Assembly: GCA_036346275.1 (NCBI GenBank)
Contig: JAYEVK010000351.1
Location: forward strand, 124,001-188,000
Source of the DNA: Otatea glauca
Lineage: Eukaryota > Streptophyta > Magnoliopsida > Poales > Poaceae
Direction: 5' to 3'
Length of the DNA stretch: 64,000 bases
Both the position numbers and the translations under genes were made by a program. Below the pieces are notes generated by a model. The model worked only from the letters and a program-made list of their open reading frames with translations. It searched no databases and was not told the DNA's origin. Below are positions 10,764 to 22,044 of the stretch, piece by piece; within the stretch, counting starts at the first letter, position 1; the number at the start of each line of letters is the position of its first letter.

Positions 10764-13700
10764 ATGGACCGAAGGTGGATGTATGAAACGGACCGTTACG
10801 ACGCAGAGTACTTTAATGGTGTGACTTGTTTTGTAAACGCGACTGCGACGCACAAGTCGAAGAATCTGGTGAACTATATGTGTTGTCCATGCGTTGATTG
10901 CAAAAATGAGAAGTTGTTTTGTACCATAGAGTCGATACGTGCACACTTACTTCGAAGGGGTTTCAAGGCTGGCTATACCTGTTGGACCGAGCACGGTGAA
11001 AATGAGATTGTATATGAAGGGCAACACATTGGCGAAGATGACGGAGACAACGATATGACGGCGGTCGAAGATACGTTTGTCGATAGCCACGACGATGATC
11101 TGGATCAAATGTTGTGTGATGGGGAGGGGGACTTCACGAGTGAAAGAGAGTTTCAAAAGTTCCAGCGTATGGTAGAGGACTCCACAACACCATTGTACCT
11201 AGGCTGCAAAGAGGAGCAAAAAAAACTGCATACCATGCTTACACTACTCAGTTGAAGGAAAGCAATGGTTGGTCCGATAAGAGCTTCACTGAGCTCTTAT
11301 GTCTCTTGGGGGACTTGCTTCCAGAGGGTAACGTGTTGCCTACAACTACGTACCTGGCCAAGCAGGTTGTCTGCCCGTTGGGACTGGAAGTACAAAAAAT
11401 ACACGCATGTCCAAACGATTGCATGTTGTATCACAATGAGTTTGCAGACTTGGATGCCTGTGCTGTTTGCAAAACAAAGCGGTATAAGGGCAACGATGAT
11501 ATCCATAACGACGATGTCGGGGTGGAGCATAAGAAGAAGAGATCCTCCCGTAAGGTGGTGTGGTATTTCCCTATAAACCCCCGTTTGAAGCGATTGTTTA
11601 CGAACAAAAGGCATGCCCAATTGCTACGATGGCACGCCGAAGAGCGTAAGAAGGATGGAATGCTCAGACACCCTGCTTATTCTGTGCAATGGAGGAACAT
11701 CGATAGAAAATATAAGAAGCACTTTGCATATGATGTGAAGAATATAAGGTTCGGGTTGAGTACGGATGGGATGAATCCTTTCGGCAACATGAGTAGCCAT
11801 CACAGTACTTAGCCGGTGACTCTATGTATCTACAACCTTCCTCCTTGGCTTTGTATGAAGCGGAAGTACATTATGATGCCACTACTGATCCAAGGACCCA
11901 GACAACCTAGCAATGATATCGATGTGCACCTCAAACCATTGGTTGAAGATCTTCTAATATTGTGGAACAATGGAGTACGGGTATGGGATGAGTACAAAAG
12001 AGAAAACTTTATCCTACGTGCATTGTTGTTCGTAACCATTAATGATTACCTTGCCCTTGGTAACCTGTCGAGACAGACGACAAAAGGGTTCAACAGATGC
12101 GTCCAGTGCTTGGATGATACAACTAGCCGGTGGCTGAAGAACTGTCGAAAAATGGCTTACATGCGACATCGTAGGTCCCTTCGCAAAGATCACCCATATC
12201 GCAATAATAAGAGAGCCTTTGACGGGACTAAGGAGATTGCCTTGCTCCGAAGAATCGCACTGGGAAACAGATATTTGCGGCCATAAAGGATCTTCATATT
12301 ATTCACGGAAAGGAAGTCGGCAGTACATCTATCCCGAGTTCCCGTGATAAGGCTCCTTTGTGGAAAAAGAGATCAGTATTTTGTGTCCTACCTTACTGGT
12401 AACACTTGGAAGTTCGACACGCAATTGACATCATGCACATAGAGAAGAACGTGTGTGACAGCTTGCTTGGTATCTTACTGGATATACCTGGCAAAACAAA
12501 ATATACCCTCCACGCATGGATGGACCTTGAAGATATGAAACTCAGGAAGGAGCTGCATTATGAAGACATGGATACAGGCAAAAAGTACCTTCCCGTAGCC
12601 TGCTACACTCTGAGCAAGAAAGAAAAAATTAGCGTGTACAAATGCTTGCACGGAGTCAAAGTTCCGTCTGGTTACTCTGCCAACATAAAGGGACTAGTCT
12701 CAATGAAAGACTTAAAATTAATTGGCATGAAGTCTAATGATTGCCACGTGATGATGACACATATGCTTTCAATTGCAATTAGGGGTGTTCTGCCAGAGAA
12801 AGTCCGAGACCCAATTATAAAGTTGTGTTCATTCTTCAACGCGATTTCACTGAAGGCCATCGATCCGTTAAAACTAGATAAGCTGCAGGAAGACGTGGTC
12901 CACACTCTGTGCAGGCTCGAGATGTGTTTCCCTCCATCTTTTTTTGATATTATGGTCCATCTCATTGTTCACATTGTGAAAGAGATACAAATTCTTGGTC
13001 CCGTGTTTCTACATCAGATGTACCCTTTTGAGAGGTTCATGGAGGTTATAAAGAAATATGTTCATAACTGACATCGGCCGGAAGGCTGCATTGCCGATGG
13101 TTGGGGAACCGAGGAGGTCATTGAGTTCTGCGTCGATTATATGGATCTCAAACCGATTGGTGTGCCTATATCTCGGCATGAGGGGAGGCTACAGGGAAAA
13201 TGGACACTAGGCGAGAAATCACTTCGTACAACCAATCTAGATTCATTCACACGAGCACATTTCGCAGTTTTGGGACAATCAATTGTGGTGGCCCCGTATG
13301 TCAACATGCACAAGAGCATGCTATCCAGAACAAACCCAGGGAAGTCAGATGGTTGGATCGCGAGAGAGCATAGAGATAACTTCGGCGATTGGTTGCGTAG
13401 GCACATGATGCATACGGAGACAGAGTGCGCTCAGTTGAAACTGTTGGCTCAGGGACCGTCAACTAAAATTCGAACATTCCAAGGATACGACATAAATGGT
13501 TTTATATTTTATACAAGAGCACAAGATAAAAAGAGCACGAACCAAAACAGCGGTATCCGCACAGATGCCTATGACAGCAATGAAAATAGGCAAAGCTACT
13601 ACGGATTTGTAGAAGAGATTTGGGAGCTTGACTATGGACCTTTGAAGATCCCTCTCTTTCGGTGCCAATGGGTCAAACTTCCAGGGGGTGTTAACATCGA

Positions 13701-13992
13701 CAACTACGGTATCACTACCGTGGACCTCAAACTCGTCGGATACAGGGAAGAACCATTCGTACTTGCTAATTCTGTTACACAAATCTTCTTTGTAACTGAC
13801 CCGGCTAAAAAGGAACGCCACGTGGTTATTCAAGGAAAAAGAAGGATTGTCGGAGTTCAGAATGTTGTCGACGAGGAAGAATACAACCAATTCGATAAGC
13901 TTCCTCCTTTCGGAGAGGATGTTGACCTATGTCTCATGGAAGAGAGGAAGCTACGTACATACGCCGCGATCATAACGAAGGTCGAATCGTAG
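10764..13992 (+). pseudogene. CACTA TNPD-like transposase, multiply interrupted
   Basis: TNPD-type proteins catalyse excision and insertion of CACTA elements. The N-terminal transposase-associated domain starts MDRRWMYETDRYDAEYF at 10764, with CCPCVDC near 10881. The Transposase_21/TNP2 core follows (11252-12286), including GWSDKSFTELL, CPNDCMLYHNE, IYNLPPWLCMKRKYIMMPLL and LFVTIND. The DUF4218-like part (12406-13071) has AIDIMHIEKNVCDSLLGIL, and a DUF4216-like C-terminus runs to TAG at 13990-13992. Breaks: a frameshift near 11218-11252, TAG at 11810-11812 where the family has Trp, a frameshift near 12240-12300, TAA at 12400-12402, and TGA at 13069-13071 where Arg is expected. The order of domains matches the family; the gene is dead. 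Confidence 0.9.
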
Positions 13993-14409
13993 ATTAGTTG
14001 TACAAATTAAAGATATGCTTTCTTTTGTACGAATGACATGTTTATTTTTCTCATGTGTAACAATTAATGTATTATATGAAGTAATGGATTTGACTGCATT
14101 TGTGTGAATTGTTACATTTGTACATTTGTGTGAAATTATTTATAGCATTTGTGTGAATTTTTGAAGCATTATTTGATTTATAAAATATTAAAACAGTGAG
14201 CAATCTGGTTTTTTTAGAATTTTAGAACTTAGTCAAAATTAGGGGAAAATATTTATAGAAAATATTACATGTCCTACAGTATGCTTCCAAAAATTTTCAG
14301 ATAATTTGGATCAAATTTGATAGGATTTCAAAAATCCCAAAGCACTTAACATTGGAAATAAAATAAATTAAAAGTTTGACTTAATTGACCGGAGATCAGC
14401 TTGTCATTG
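13993..14409. other. CACTA inter-gene spacer, no gene seen
   Basis: AT-rich 3' flank of the transposase gene. No clear poly(A) signal or coding frame. Confidence 0.5.
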
Positions 14410-14735
14410 CCAGTCCACTCCACAAACCGACAGTAATACTAGATTATTACTGCCGGTCTGTAGTACCAACCGGCAGTGATAAGTACTATCACTGCCGGGT
14501 GTGCCTACACCCGGCAGTGATAATGTAGCATTATTGCCGGGTTTGGTTTGGCCGGCAGTGATAAGTCAACTATCACTGCCGGTTCTACTTAACCTCGGCA
14601 GTGATACTTAGTATTACTGCCGGGTTTGAGTAGAACCGGCAGTGATAAATCCACTATCACTGCCGGCTCTGTTCATGACCCGGCAGTGATGTACTATCAC
14701 TGCCGGTTCTTGTGGGGACCCAGCAGTGATAGCCG
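14410..14735. repeat. Internal CACTA motif array
   Basis: A third array of the terminal motif lies in the element's middle: about six pairs of TATCACTGCCGG and CCGGCAGTGATA separated by short spacers, each pair able to form a hairpin. No CACTA terminal inverted repeat adjoins it, so it does not look like the end of a nested element. Confidence 0.85.
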
Positions 14736-15110
14736 ACCCCTATAAATATCACTGCGGCGCCCAACCCAAACCCTCTCCTGTCACTTGCTTCTTCGCCACC
14801 TTCACCTCTGCGCCTTCGCCCGCATCAAGCCTCCCCGCCGCCGCCTCAGGACTCCCCGCCGTTGATGCAACCTCTCCGTCGCCGTCTTGTCCTCCCCGTA
14901 GTCGAGGCCGTCGCATCCCCTCGCCGTCGTCGCCGCCGTCGCATCCCCTCCCCATTCCGTCATCGGCTCTGCCCCATGGTCGCCGCCCCCAGGTTGCTGC
15001 CATTAGATTGTGTTGTGCTCGTCTTTTAATTAGCTCAATAATAATATATTATTTTTGGGTTGATTTTGGATTAAAAATTTGCAACTTGGAGGCAATCTGG
15101 TGACCATTTG
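14736..15110 (+). promoter_or_regulatory. Putative promoter and leader of the second CACTA gene
   Basis: TATAAATA at 14741-14748 lies about ten bases after the last array motif, the same spacing as at the left end. A C-rich leader (CTCTCC, CCGCCG) follows to about 15000. An open frame through this leader is Ser/Pro-rich and compositional. An intron to about 17320 is likely but splice sites are not fixed. Confidence 0.5.
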
Positions 15111-17321
15111 GACTGGAGATAAGTGGATTAAAAATTTGCCACCCGATCAATGCCTTGGTGAACACTGAGATGGATAAAACCCTCTCCTGAGATGGATAAA
15201 ATTTATAATTAAGTGGTGATATGTGAACAATCAGTTAGTGTTGTTCTATATTAAGTTAGCAAAAACCATAACATTTGTTGAGAACTACACAAAATTTTGT
15301 GGCAGTTAGCAATATATGATTATTTTCAAGTATTGTTGTATATGTTGCATGTCTATTCCATTACCTTGGTAGAGGACTAAATTTTACAGTGGCTCAGTAT
15401 TTGTTTGCTTGGGTGCATAAAAGCGAGAAATGTGCATAAGTTAAATATACTAGAATTGAAGGAATTGTCGTAAATGACTTCTTATATCCAGGCCATTTGA
15501 ATTGAGGTGCATCTCTTAATTTCCTACTCATTGTGAGGCAAAATATTTTTAACTGTGTATGTTTTATGAAATCGTTCTGTATATGGGAATATTTCTTGTT
15601 CTCTGTTGAGTAGTACTTATTGTAGCACATGTGCATTTTACTCCCTTGGAGAAGTTTTGGGCATAGTGACATGCATAAACATGCCACTTCAAGAACATGT
15701 GATGGCTACTTCAACAGAAGCATTTTATGTGCATTATGAGATTAACATATGTTGTTTGCTAAAATTAATTGAGCATTTGGTTTTGTAATATTAGAGACTG
15801 TGGCTACGGTGATTCATATTTGCGCAAAATTTGTTCTCTACTGGTTTATATTGGCGAGGAGCTTCACTTTAGGTCGCATCCATAAATCGTGTCCTCATCC
15901 TTGAAATTACCTCTTGGCCCAAAGCATGGTGTGCCACCTTGTGCTAGAGGAACTAACTTTTTGTATGTGTTTGTAATCTTCCTATGTTATTCACATATAA
16001 AATCTTTACTGTATGAAATAGATTGATGTGTTGATTTCTGACTTGGTGGGAGGGAAATATGACTACATGAAATATATTGTCTTTTTGAGAAAAAACACAA
16101 CTATCCAATAAAACCTGCACAGGAATTGTAATATCTATTTGTTTATTTTTATCAATGTTACATCAATAAGTGTTGTGCCCTCTTCTAGTACTTTATTGCT
16201 TAACTGTGGAATTTAACTAATTCTTGTGGGTTTTGTGGAGGAAAAGATGAAGACGCAGATGGATTGTGGGTTTTGACTTATGACATCTAATTATTTTATT
16301 TCCCTAGCTTGATGATAATATTTAGCAAGTGTGACTAAGGTTGTACTCGTAACTTTTTTATTCGTTGAGAAACAGATGCAGATTCAAGAAAAAAATGTAT
16401 GTATGTGTAGATCTCCTGTGTATGTGTATATATCATGTGTATGTGTATGTGTATATTTGTGTTCATGTGTCCTTCAAAGATGTATGTGTACAGAGAAAAA
16501 AATATGTGTACATGTTCTTTAAAGATGTCTATGTGTATTTCAAATATGTGTATTAATTTTATTTCTTTGAATTGATAAGTTTGGCAATTGTTATGTATGT
16601 GTCGTTGAATTGACACCACGAAATGCATGTACATTATTATTGAGTACTCCCTCTGTTAATAAATATTAGCCTGTATGCGTATATATCCAGTGTATGTGTA
16701 CGTGTATATTTGTGTTCATGGTCAAATTATTTTGGAGCATGCAGATTCAAAAAAAAGATGTATATGTGTATGTGTCCTTCAAAATAAAGATGTATATGTG
16801 TATGTGTCCTTCAAATATATATATGTGTACAAGTTCTTTAAAGATGTACGTGTCTTTCAAATATGTATATTAATTTTATTTCTTAGAATTGATAAGTTCG
16901 GAGATTGTTATGTACATTATTATTGAGTACTCCCTCTGTCAATAAATATTAGCCGTATTTTAGTTTTACAATTTGTGGTGAAATTGAAATTGAAAAAGAC
17001 AGGAGAGAAAATGACTTAGGTCGATCTGCTACTGCCTCTAATTTTAAGCCTTAATGATAATCCATATTAAGGCTTAATGACAATCTTTATGAAAACAATC
17101 TCGAATAAGTGCAAAATATCTCGGGACTAACTATAAAACACTCGAACGGATATATATACTAGCATAGTCTACAAAAGGATCGTAATTAGAACTTGTTTTG
17201 CATCTGAATACATACGCTCATATGCTTTTACATCTATGTTCATTCGTTATGTCAATCTTCATTGTATGTGTGTTTCAAAAATGACCTTGTTAATTTGAAA
17301 TTTTCGATAAACTTGCTAGGA
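15111..17321. other. Probable long intron with GT-rich microsatellites and an imperfect duplication
   Basis: No coding capacity is recognised. 16380-16660 and 16670-16950 are imperfect copies of each other. Both contain (GTATGT)n-like runs and the word CTTTAAAGATGT, and both end in GAGTACTCCCTCTGT followed by AATAAATATTAGCC. That end resembles a Stowaway MITE terminus. Confidence 0.55.
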
Positions 17322-19399
17322 ATGGCCTCTGACCAAGGACAAGTACCGGAGGGAGTTGGGCCCTCAAATATGGACGAAGGAGGAACGGGTAGCCCGAACC
17401 ATAGTCCAACGTCCTACCTGAACTTGCAGGATCCTGCCATGGACCAACCTGACGTCAGTAACGTAGGCGAGGTAAAGTTTAAGTATATTGTGGTTCTCAA
17501 AACATTGTAGGCCCAGACGACTCATGAGAAGATCAAATTGCAGGCTCAAACGTCTGATCAACGAAGGCAGCGCGCAAGTCGTGGTTCGAACAAGATGCCT
17601 AAGGGACTTTTTAACATAGTGGAGCTCTCGGCAGTCGGGGAACCTACTTTACCCGAGTCATCGTTGGGGCCGTACAGGACAACATGCGGTGTTCTTGCTA
17701 GGGATGACGTGTCCATCAGCTACATATCGTGGATTGGCCGCCAAGGTGACCCATGGGTGGTTCCCAATGACCTGAAGAACTCATTGTGGGACAAGCTAAA
17801 ACAAGTGTTACAGTTCCCCCAAGGGACCGAGCTGGTTGCAAAGAAACGTGCACTATCCATCATGTGCACAGCGTGGAAGAATTGGAAGACGGCACTAAAT
17901 AAGAACTATGTGAAGAAGAATGAAACGCCAAATTTTGACATGTACCCAAAGTTAAGAGAGTTTTGGGAGGACTTTATGGCGTACAAGAGGTCTGAAGAAG
18001 CGCAGATAGTAAGTCAAAGGAACAAGGCAAACACGGATAAGAATCACCCTCACACACTAGGAACAGGAGGGTACGTGAAGAAAATACCAGCATAGGATCG
18101 AACCAAAGAAGAACTGACCCGCAAGGGTGTCATTCCTGCGACGGTCGCCTTGAGCGAACGATCAAAGCACTGGTTGCTTGGGAGGGGCACTTCTATCTCC
18201 GATGATGGCAGCTTAAGCTTCAGAAGCGATAGAGAGCAGGAAGTATCGTGTAGAATCACGGATGCTCACATGCAGTCTTCCCAAGGATCTTTTAGGCCAC
18301 GAAGGGAGAATGACGAGCTAACCGTAGCCCTGGGTAACAAGGAGCATCCAAGTCGCACCCGAGGAGTTGGTTTGGTGCCGTGGAAAGAAGCCTTCCCAGC
18401 AGACGCATGGTTGTACAAGTGCCCAAAGAGATTAAGAAAAGATCAACTGGACTGTCAAATAAAAGATGCTGTGGCGAGAGCGTTAGAGGAATAGAGAGCG
18501 AAACTAGATAAGGTTGTGGAGCAAGCAGTCCTGGTGCTCGTAAGAGCAGCTGCGCGTCCACAGGGATTTCCGAAGAGCACGGACTCCATTTTCCTGTGGA
18601 TGACATCAAAGAACCGACACCGTGCAAGCTACATTTGTCCGCACATAGCATTACCATCAAGGTGGCTGAGGGCAGGGCTTGGCCATGCTAGGAATCGCAG
18701 GTTTTGCACTGTCGCTCAATACCGCAGGGATTCGCCAGGGTCAAAGTGGACAGTGTAGTCCGCCAATACTGTAAAATGGAGGTAGAGATCCCTGGCGAGG
18801 ATAGAAACAAAAAACTAGGAGAAAACGTGCATAGCTTCCTCGCGTGGCGCAAGAGCTTGATTAAGTTTGGATCCGACGATGAGGACGACGAAGATGATGA
18901 TCAGCCACACTCTGCACACAGAGACCTCCCGCCCTATTCACCACCACAGAGACAAAGTCGAACTCCTCCGCCGGCACCAACCAGAAAAAGTCCGACTTCA
19001 CCGCCCAAATCTGAGAAGAATCGAACACCAGCACCATCTCAGAAGTCAGCACCGTCCTCGAAGAAATCTCAATCATCTGTGAAGCAAGGACAATCCCAGA
19101 AGAAATTACCAGCTGACATGACTGAAGAAGAACGAAAAAAGCATGTAAGCACCAGCGTAACATCTCACTTTCAAAAGGTGTCACCACCTGAGGAGACTAA
19201 AGTTGATGCTAACGCGCAAAAGTTTTTCTCAAGTATGGCAAAAGTGCAAAAGACAGGGCAGGCTTCTGACCCTTGCAAAATGTCGGACTACGAGCGCATA
19301 TCCAGAAAGCAATACTTGAAGGCGGCTAGTGCCGATGTGTTGAGGTTGGATGCTCGAGCGAGATCTTTGCTCAACGAGATGCTCGGGAGCAAGGTCTAA
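17322..19399 (+). pseudogene. CACTA second gene, TNPA / Transposase_24-like part
   Basis: The first coding block opens MASDQGQVPEGVGPSN at 17322. A possible GT-AG junction (17472-17510) is only 39 bp and holds the only in-frame stop. The core has GLFNIVELSAVGEPTLPES, ISWIGRQGDPWVVPNDLK and a WKNWKTALNKNYV block, matching the plant Transposase_24 (Ptta/En/Spm) family, whose members bind the subterminal motifs. A Pro/Ser/Lys-rich acidic linker (about 18860-19150) leads into a helical tail ending ARSLLNEMLGSKV. In-frame stops are TAG 18093-18095 and TAG 18492-18494; frame changes between 18520 and 18710. Non-functional as it stands. Confidence 0.8.
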
Positions 19400-19539
19400 G
19401 GTGGAAGTTCTTTATGGAAACCTTTGGTTGAACCGGCTCATTTCGACCACGACAACACAAGCTGCGGTCGTCCATCGGTGGTACATGCGCGATCCAACGA
19501 AGATATGGAGTTGTTCGCGATCGATACATGGAGCAAGAT

Positions 19540-20530
19540 TTTCAAAATGGGGATAACATCTTCAGGTGAATTTCGAGGAGGTGTACATGTTGTACCGACA
19601 AGATGCCACGGGCGTGAATATACTTGATTGTGGACTTTGTAAGTCTCTATGTATATTATTGTGCATTCTTGTACTGTTTAATTGCATGTTTGACTTCTTT
19701 CTTATGTAGAATGGAGGTACAAACATGTAGAAGAAATGGCAATGACAATCTAGGATTCCTAGATCCGGGGCTTGTCAACGAGAAGCTTATGAGGGACAAT
19801 CCACATTACAATAAAGACTATTTATTTAATACTTTTTTGAAGCTGCAATACAAAACCTCCATACTTTTACCCTATAAATTTAAGTATGTATTTCCCTACT
19901 TCTAATATCGTTTTACTGTTTTTGCGTAACACGCACGATGTTGGAGTAATTGACTACGTTGACATATATGTGCAGGTTTCACTGGGTCCTCCTCGTCATC
20001 CAGTTAGATGCTAGCAGGATTTTTGTCTTGGACTCTAGGAGAAAACCAACTAATCTATATCAAGACTTTTGGGACATGCTGAATAGGTAAACTCGATCGT
20101 TGTGTTATTGCTCTAGCAATATTCCATTCTACTTCATTTAAGTTTACTTAATATTCAAAATCATTCACAGGGCATTCGCACGATACTGCAAGAAAAATGT
20201 TCACCATCGTCCCTACAGGAAACATTTTGAAATAGTCATCGACTTTCCATGTATGAGGCAAGACCCGGGAAACAATTTATGTGCATACTATGTATGTACA
20301 AATTTACATTCAATTGTCACGGAGACTGTGGGCTATAACAAAGCCATGGTACATAATTACATATTGATGCCTACTTTTTTTCATTTAACATATATCTTTA
20401 TTAATTAACTTTCTCTTTTCTTCAATACTTGACGCTCCAAGCGAGAACCAATAAGTTATTCTTGTGAAATTATAGCAATTCAAGAACAACTCGCCGGATT
20501 CATTCATGGCGATGTCATCAATCCAAACAG
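19540..20530 (+). pseudogene. CACTA second gene, Ulp1-like (C48) cysteine protease part
   Basis: Short exons downstream of the TNPA-like part encode a SUMO-protease fold. Exon 19710-19883 contains FLDPGLVNEKLMRDNP and LKLQYKTSILLPYKF. Exon 19976-20086 contains FHWVLLVIQLDASRIFVLDS, with the catalytic His and Asp positions. Exon 20171-20348 contains DPGNNLCAYYVC with the catalytic Cys. Splice joins at 19884/19975 and 20087/20170 keep the frame. A last exon from about 20475 looks like a tail. The H-D-C order fits C48 peptidases. Ulp1-like domains joined to CACTA transposase genes are known in plants. Upstream, 19400-19700 has shifted frame, so continuity with the TNPA-like part is uncertain. 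Confidence 0.72.
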
Positions 20531-20832
20531 TGAGTTCCACGCGTAGCCTCATCACCCTCATTCCTTCCATCTACACTCGTGATATGTCTACTTCGACTCC
20601 TTCTACTGTAGTCGGCGCAAAATCAAAGTGAATGAGATGAGATGAGATGTAGTCGAGCTACATTTGTAAACAAATCATTGTAAAAACAAAATATTGTTAT
20701 GCTTAATTTAATATATTTGAATTATGATTTGAACGATGCTTTATATACTATATATGGACACTGTATAAACAATTGTATAAATATATATATATTGCACAAG
20801 AAATATGCAATAAAAATATTTGGTTCACGGCT
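20531..20832. other. CACTA 3' spacer, no gene seen
   Basis: AT-rich sequence between the last protease exon and the right motif array; probable 3' UTR of the second gene. Confidence 0.5.
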
Positions 20833-21155
20833 TGTCACTACCGGTTCTTGGAGAAAACCGGCAGTGATATGTATATATCACTGTCGGATTGTGGTATAAC
20901 CGGCAGTGATAGTTCGATATCACTACCGGTTTTATATATAACCGGCAGTGATAATTATCATCACTGCCGGATTTTGGTTTAACCCGGTAGTCATAGTTCA
21001 ATATCACTGCCGGTTGTAGGTAGAACCGGCAGTGATAATCCTTACCACTGCCGGTTCCTGAGCCGGCAGTGATAATCCCCGAGTATCACTGCCGACCAAT
21101 CACTGCCGACACCAATGACCGACAGTGATGACGTTTTGGAACCGGCAGTGATGTG
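20833..21155. repeat. CACTA right subterminal motif array
   Basis: About ten copies of TATCACTGCCGG/CCGGCAGTGATA in alternating orientation, mirroring the left array. Confidence 0.85.
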
Positions 21156-21171
21156 CTGTTCTGTAGTAGTG
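21156..21171 (-). repeat. CACTA right terminal inverted repeat
   Basis: CTGTTCTGTAGTAGTG, the exact complement of 8980-8995, followed by target duplication CGT. Confidence 0.95.
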
Positions 21172-21504
21172 CGTGTCGCGAGCACACGCTGTGCAGGCAC
21201 TTGTTGCAAAGTGCAACGAGTCCCACAGGGGCAGCAGCTGGGAGAGCTTGCTCAGGGACGCCAAGGCCGCTATCTCCACGGGCGCCGATGCATCTCTCAA
21301 GCTGCTGTGCTACCAAGTGGAGGCCCTCCTCGCTCTGCAGAGGCCCGAAGAAGCAGACGCAGTTCTCCTTAGCAAGATCATGGAAACGACGGACCGGCAA
21401 GAAGATTTGTCGTTGGAGATATTCGGTGCAGGCAGCTGCGCTTACTTCTTGGCAATGCATGCGCTGGTTGACATGGCCTTGGGGAGGTTGGAGGCGGCGG
21501 CGGC
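21172..21504 (+). pseudogene. TTL: TTL-type TPR gene, fragment 3
   Basis: The TTL reading frame resumes after the CGT repeat with SRAHAVQALVAKCNE, WESLLRDAKAAISTGADA, CYQVEALLALQRPEEADAVL and a YFLAMHALVDMALGRLEAAAA helix. This is the TTL central TPR segment, where family members have KCNEARK..W..LL.E...AI.SGADS. The piece ends in a GCG run at 21504, where copia B enters. Removing copia B joins the Ala run to SEDALGVCPSSREAG in frame. Confidence 0.85.
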
Positions 21505-21830
21505 TGTTAGTTAAGCCTTGACACATGCATTTTCCATTCATGCTTTTTGCATGCATGGCAAGATTAGCTCGTGCATGCCTTAATTCACGATTGACGCAGA
21601 AATCACTGCGATTCCTTTCCTTTGTAAGCTTCCTTTCCTTTGTAAGCTTTCTTTCCTTTGCATGCAAGCTCGTTTTTCCCTCCTATAAATAGAGAAGAAG
21701 AAGAATAGAAAAGCAACAAGTATTGCAGCACAAATTCAGTGTGTGTTTAAGTGTCCAGTACGTGTGCATGTCTGTGATCTAGTGCAAAGGAGTTTATCCC
21801 AGCACCGGCACTCACCTGGGCGATCCAACA
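21505..21830 (+). repeat. Copia B 5' LTR
   Basis: 326 bp, TGTTAGTTAAGCC..GATCCAACA. TATA box CCTATAAATAGAG near 21683. It differs from the 3' LTR by several per cent by eye. Confidence 0.92.
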
Positions 21831-21844
21831 AGTGGTATTAGAGC
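21831..21844 (+). other. Copia B primer-binding site
   Basis: AGTGGTATTAGAGC directly follows the 5' LTR and is near-complementary to the 3' end of initiator methionine tRNA. Confidence 0.85.
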
Positions 21845-22044
21845 CCGTTATCGGCGTTGGCCGCGTGATCGTGCGTCGAAATGCCTCGAGTATGAACAGT
21901 TTTGCCACCACCCTCGCTCGGCGATCGCTCCACGGAGGTGGAGACGGCGTGGCGACCATGGCTGTGCGTGTACCGCGTGGTCAAGGAAGGGGAGGTGGGC
22001 GGTGAACTACCCACGCGACCAAGACAAACTACAACGACCGGGCC

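Larger units (their letters stand above)
8980..21171 (+). mobile_element. CACTA (En/Spm) DNA transposon, 12.2 kb, full length but decayed
   Basis: The terminal inverted repeats are CACTACTACAGAACAG at 8980-8995 and its complement at 21156-21171. The 3 bp target duplication CGT lies at 8977-8979 and 21172-21174. Both ends carry arrays of TATCACTGCCGG / CCGGCAGTGATA motifs. Inside are a TNPD-like transposase gene (10764-13992), a third motif array (14410-14735) and a second gene with a TNPA/Transposase_24-like part and a Ulp1-like protease part (17322-20530). Both genes have premature stops, so the element is probably inactive unless helped in trans. It is inserted in a TTL exon. Confidence 0.95.

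Noticed and set aside
14726..15103. Ser/Pro-rich ORF after the internal CACTA array
   Set aside because: It is a C-rich transcript leader; the frame is compositional and starts inside the motif array.
16331..16926. Cys/Val/Tyr-rich small ORFs on both strands
   Set aside because: Products of GTATGT microsatellite sequence in the probable CACTA intron.
9006..21155. Regular palindromic repeats that could be read as a CRISPR-like array
   Set aside because: The motifs are CACTA subterminal repeats: bounded by CACTAC inverted repeats and a CGT target duplication in a plant genome.
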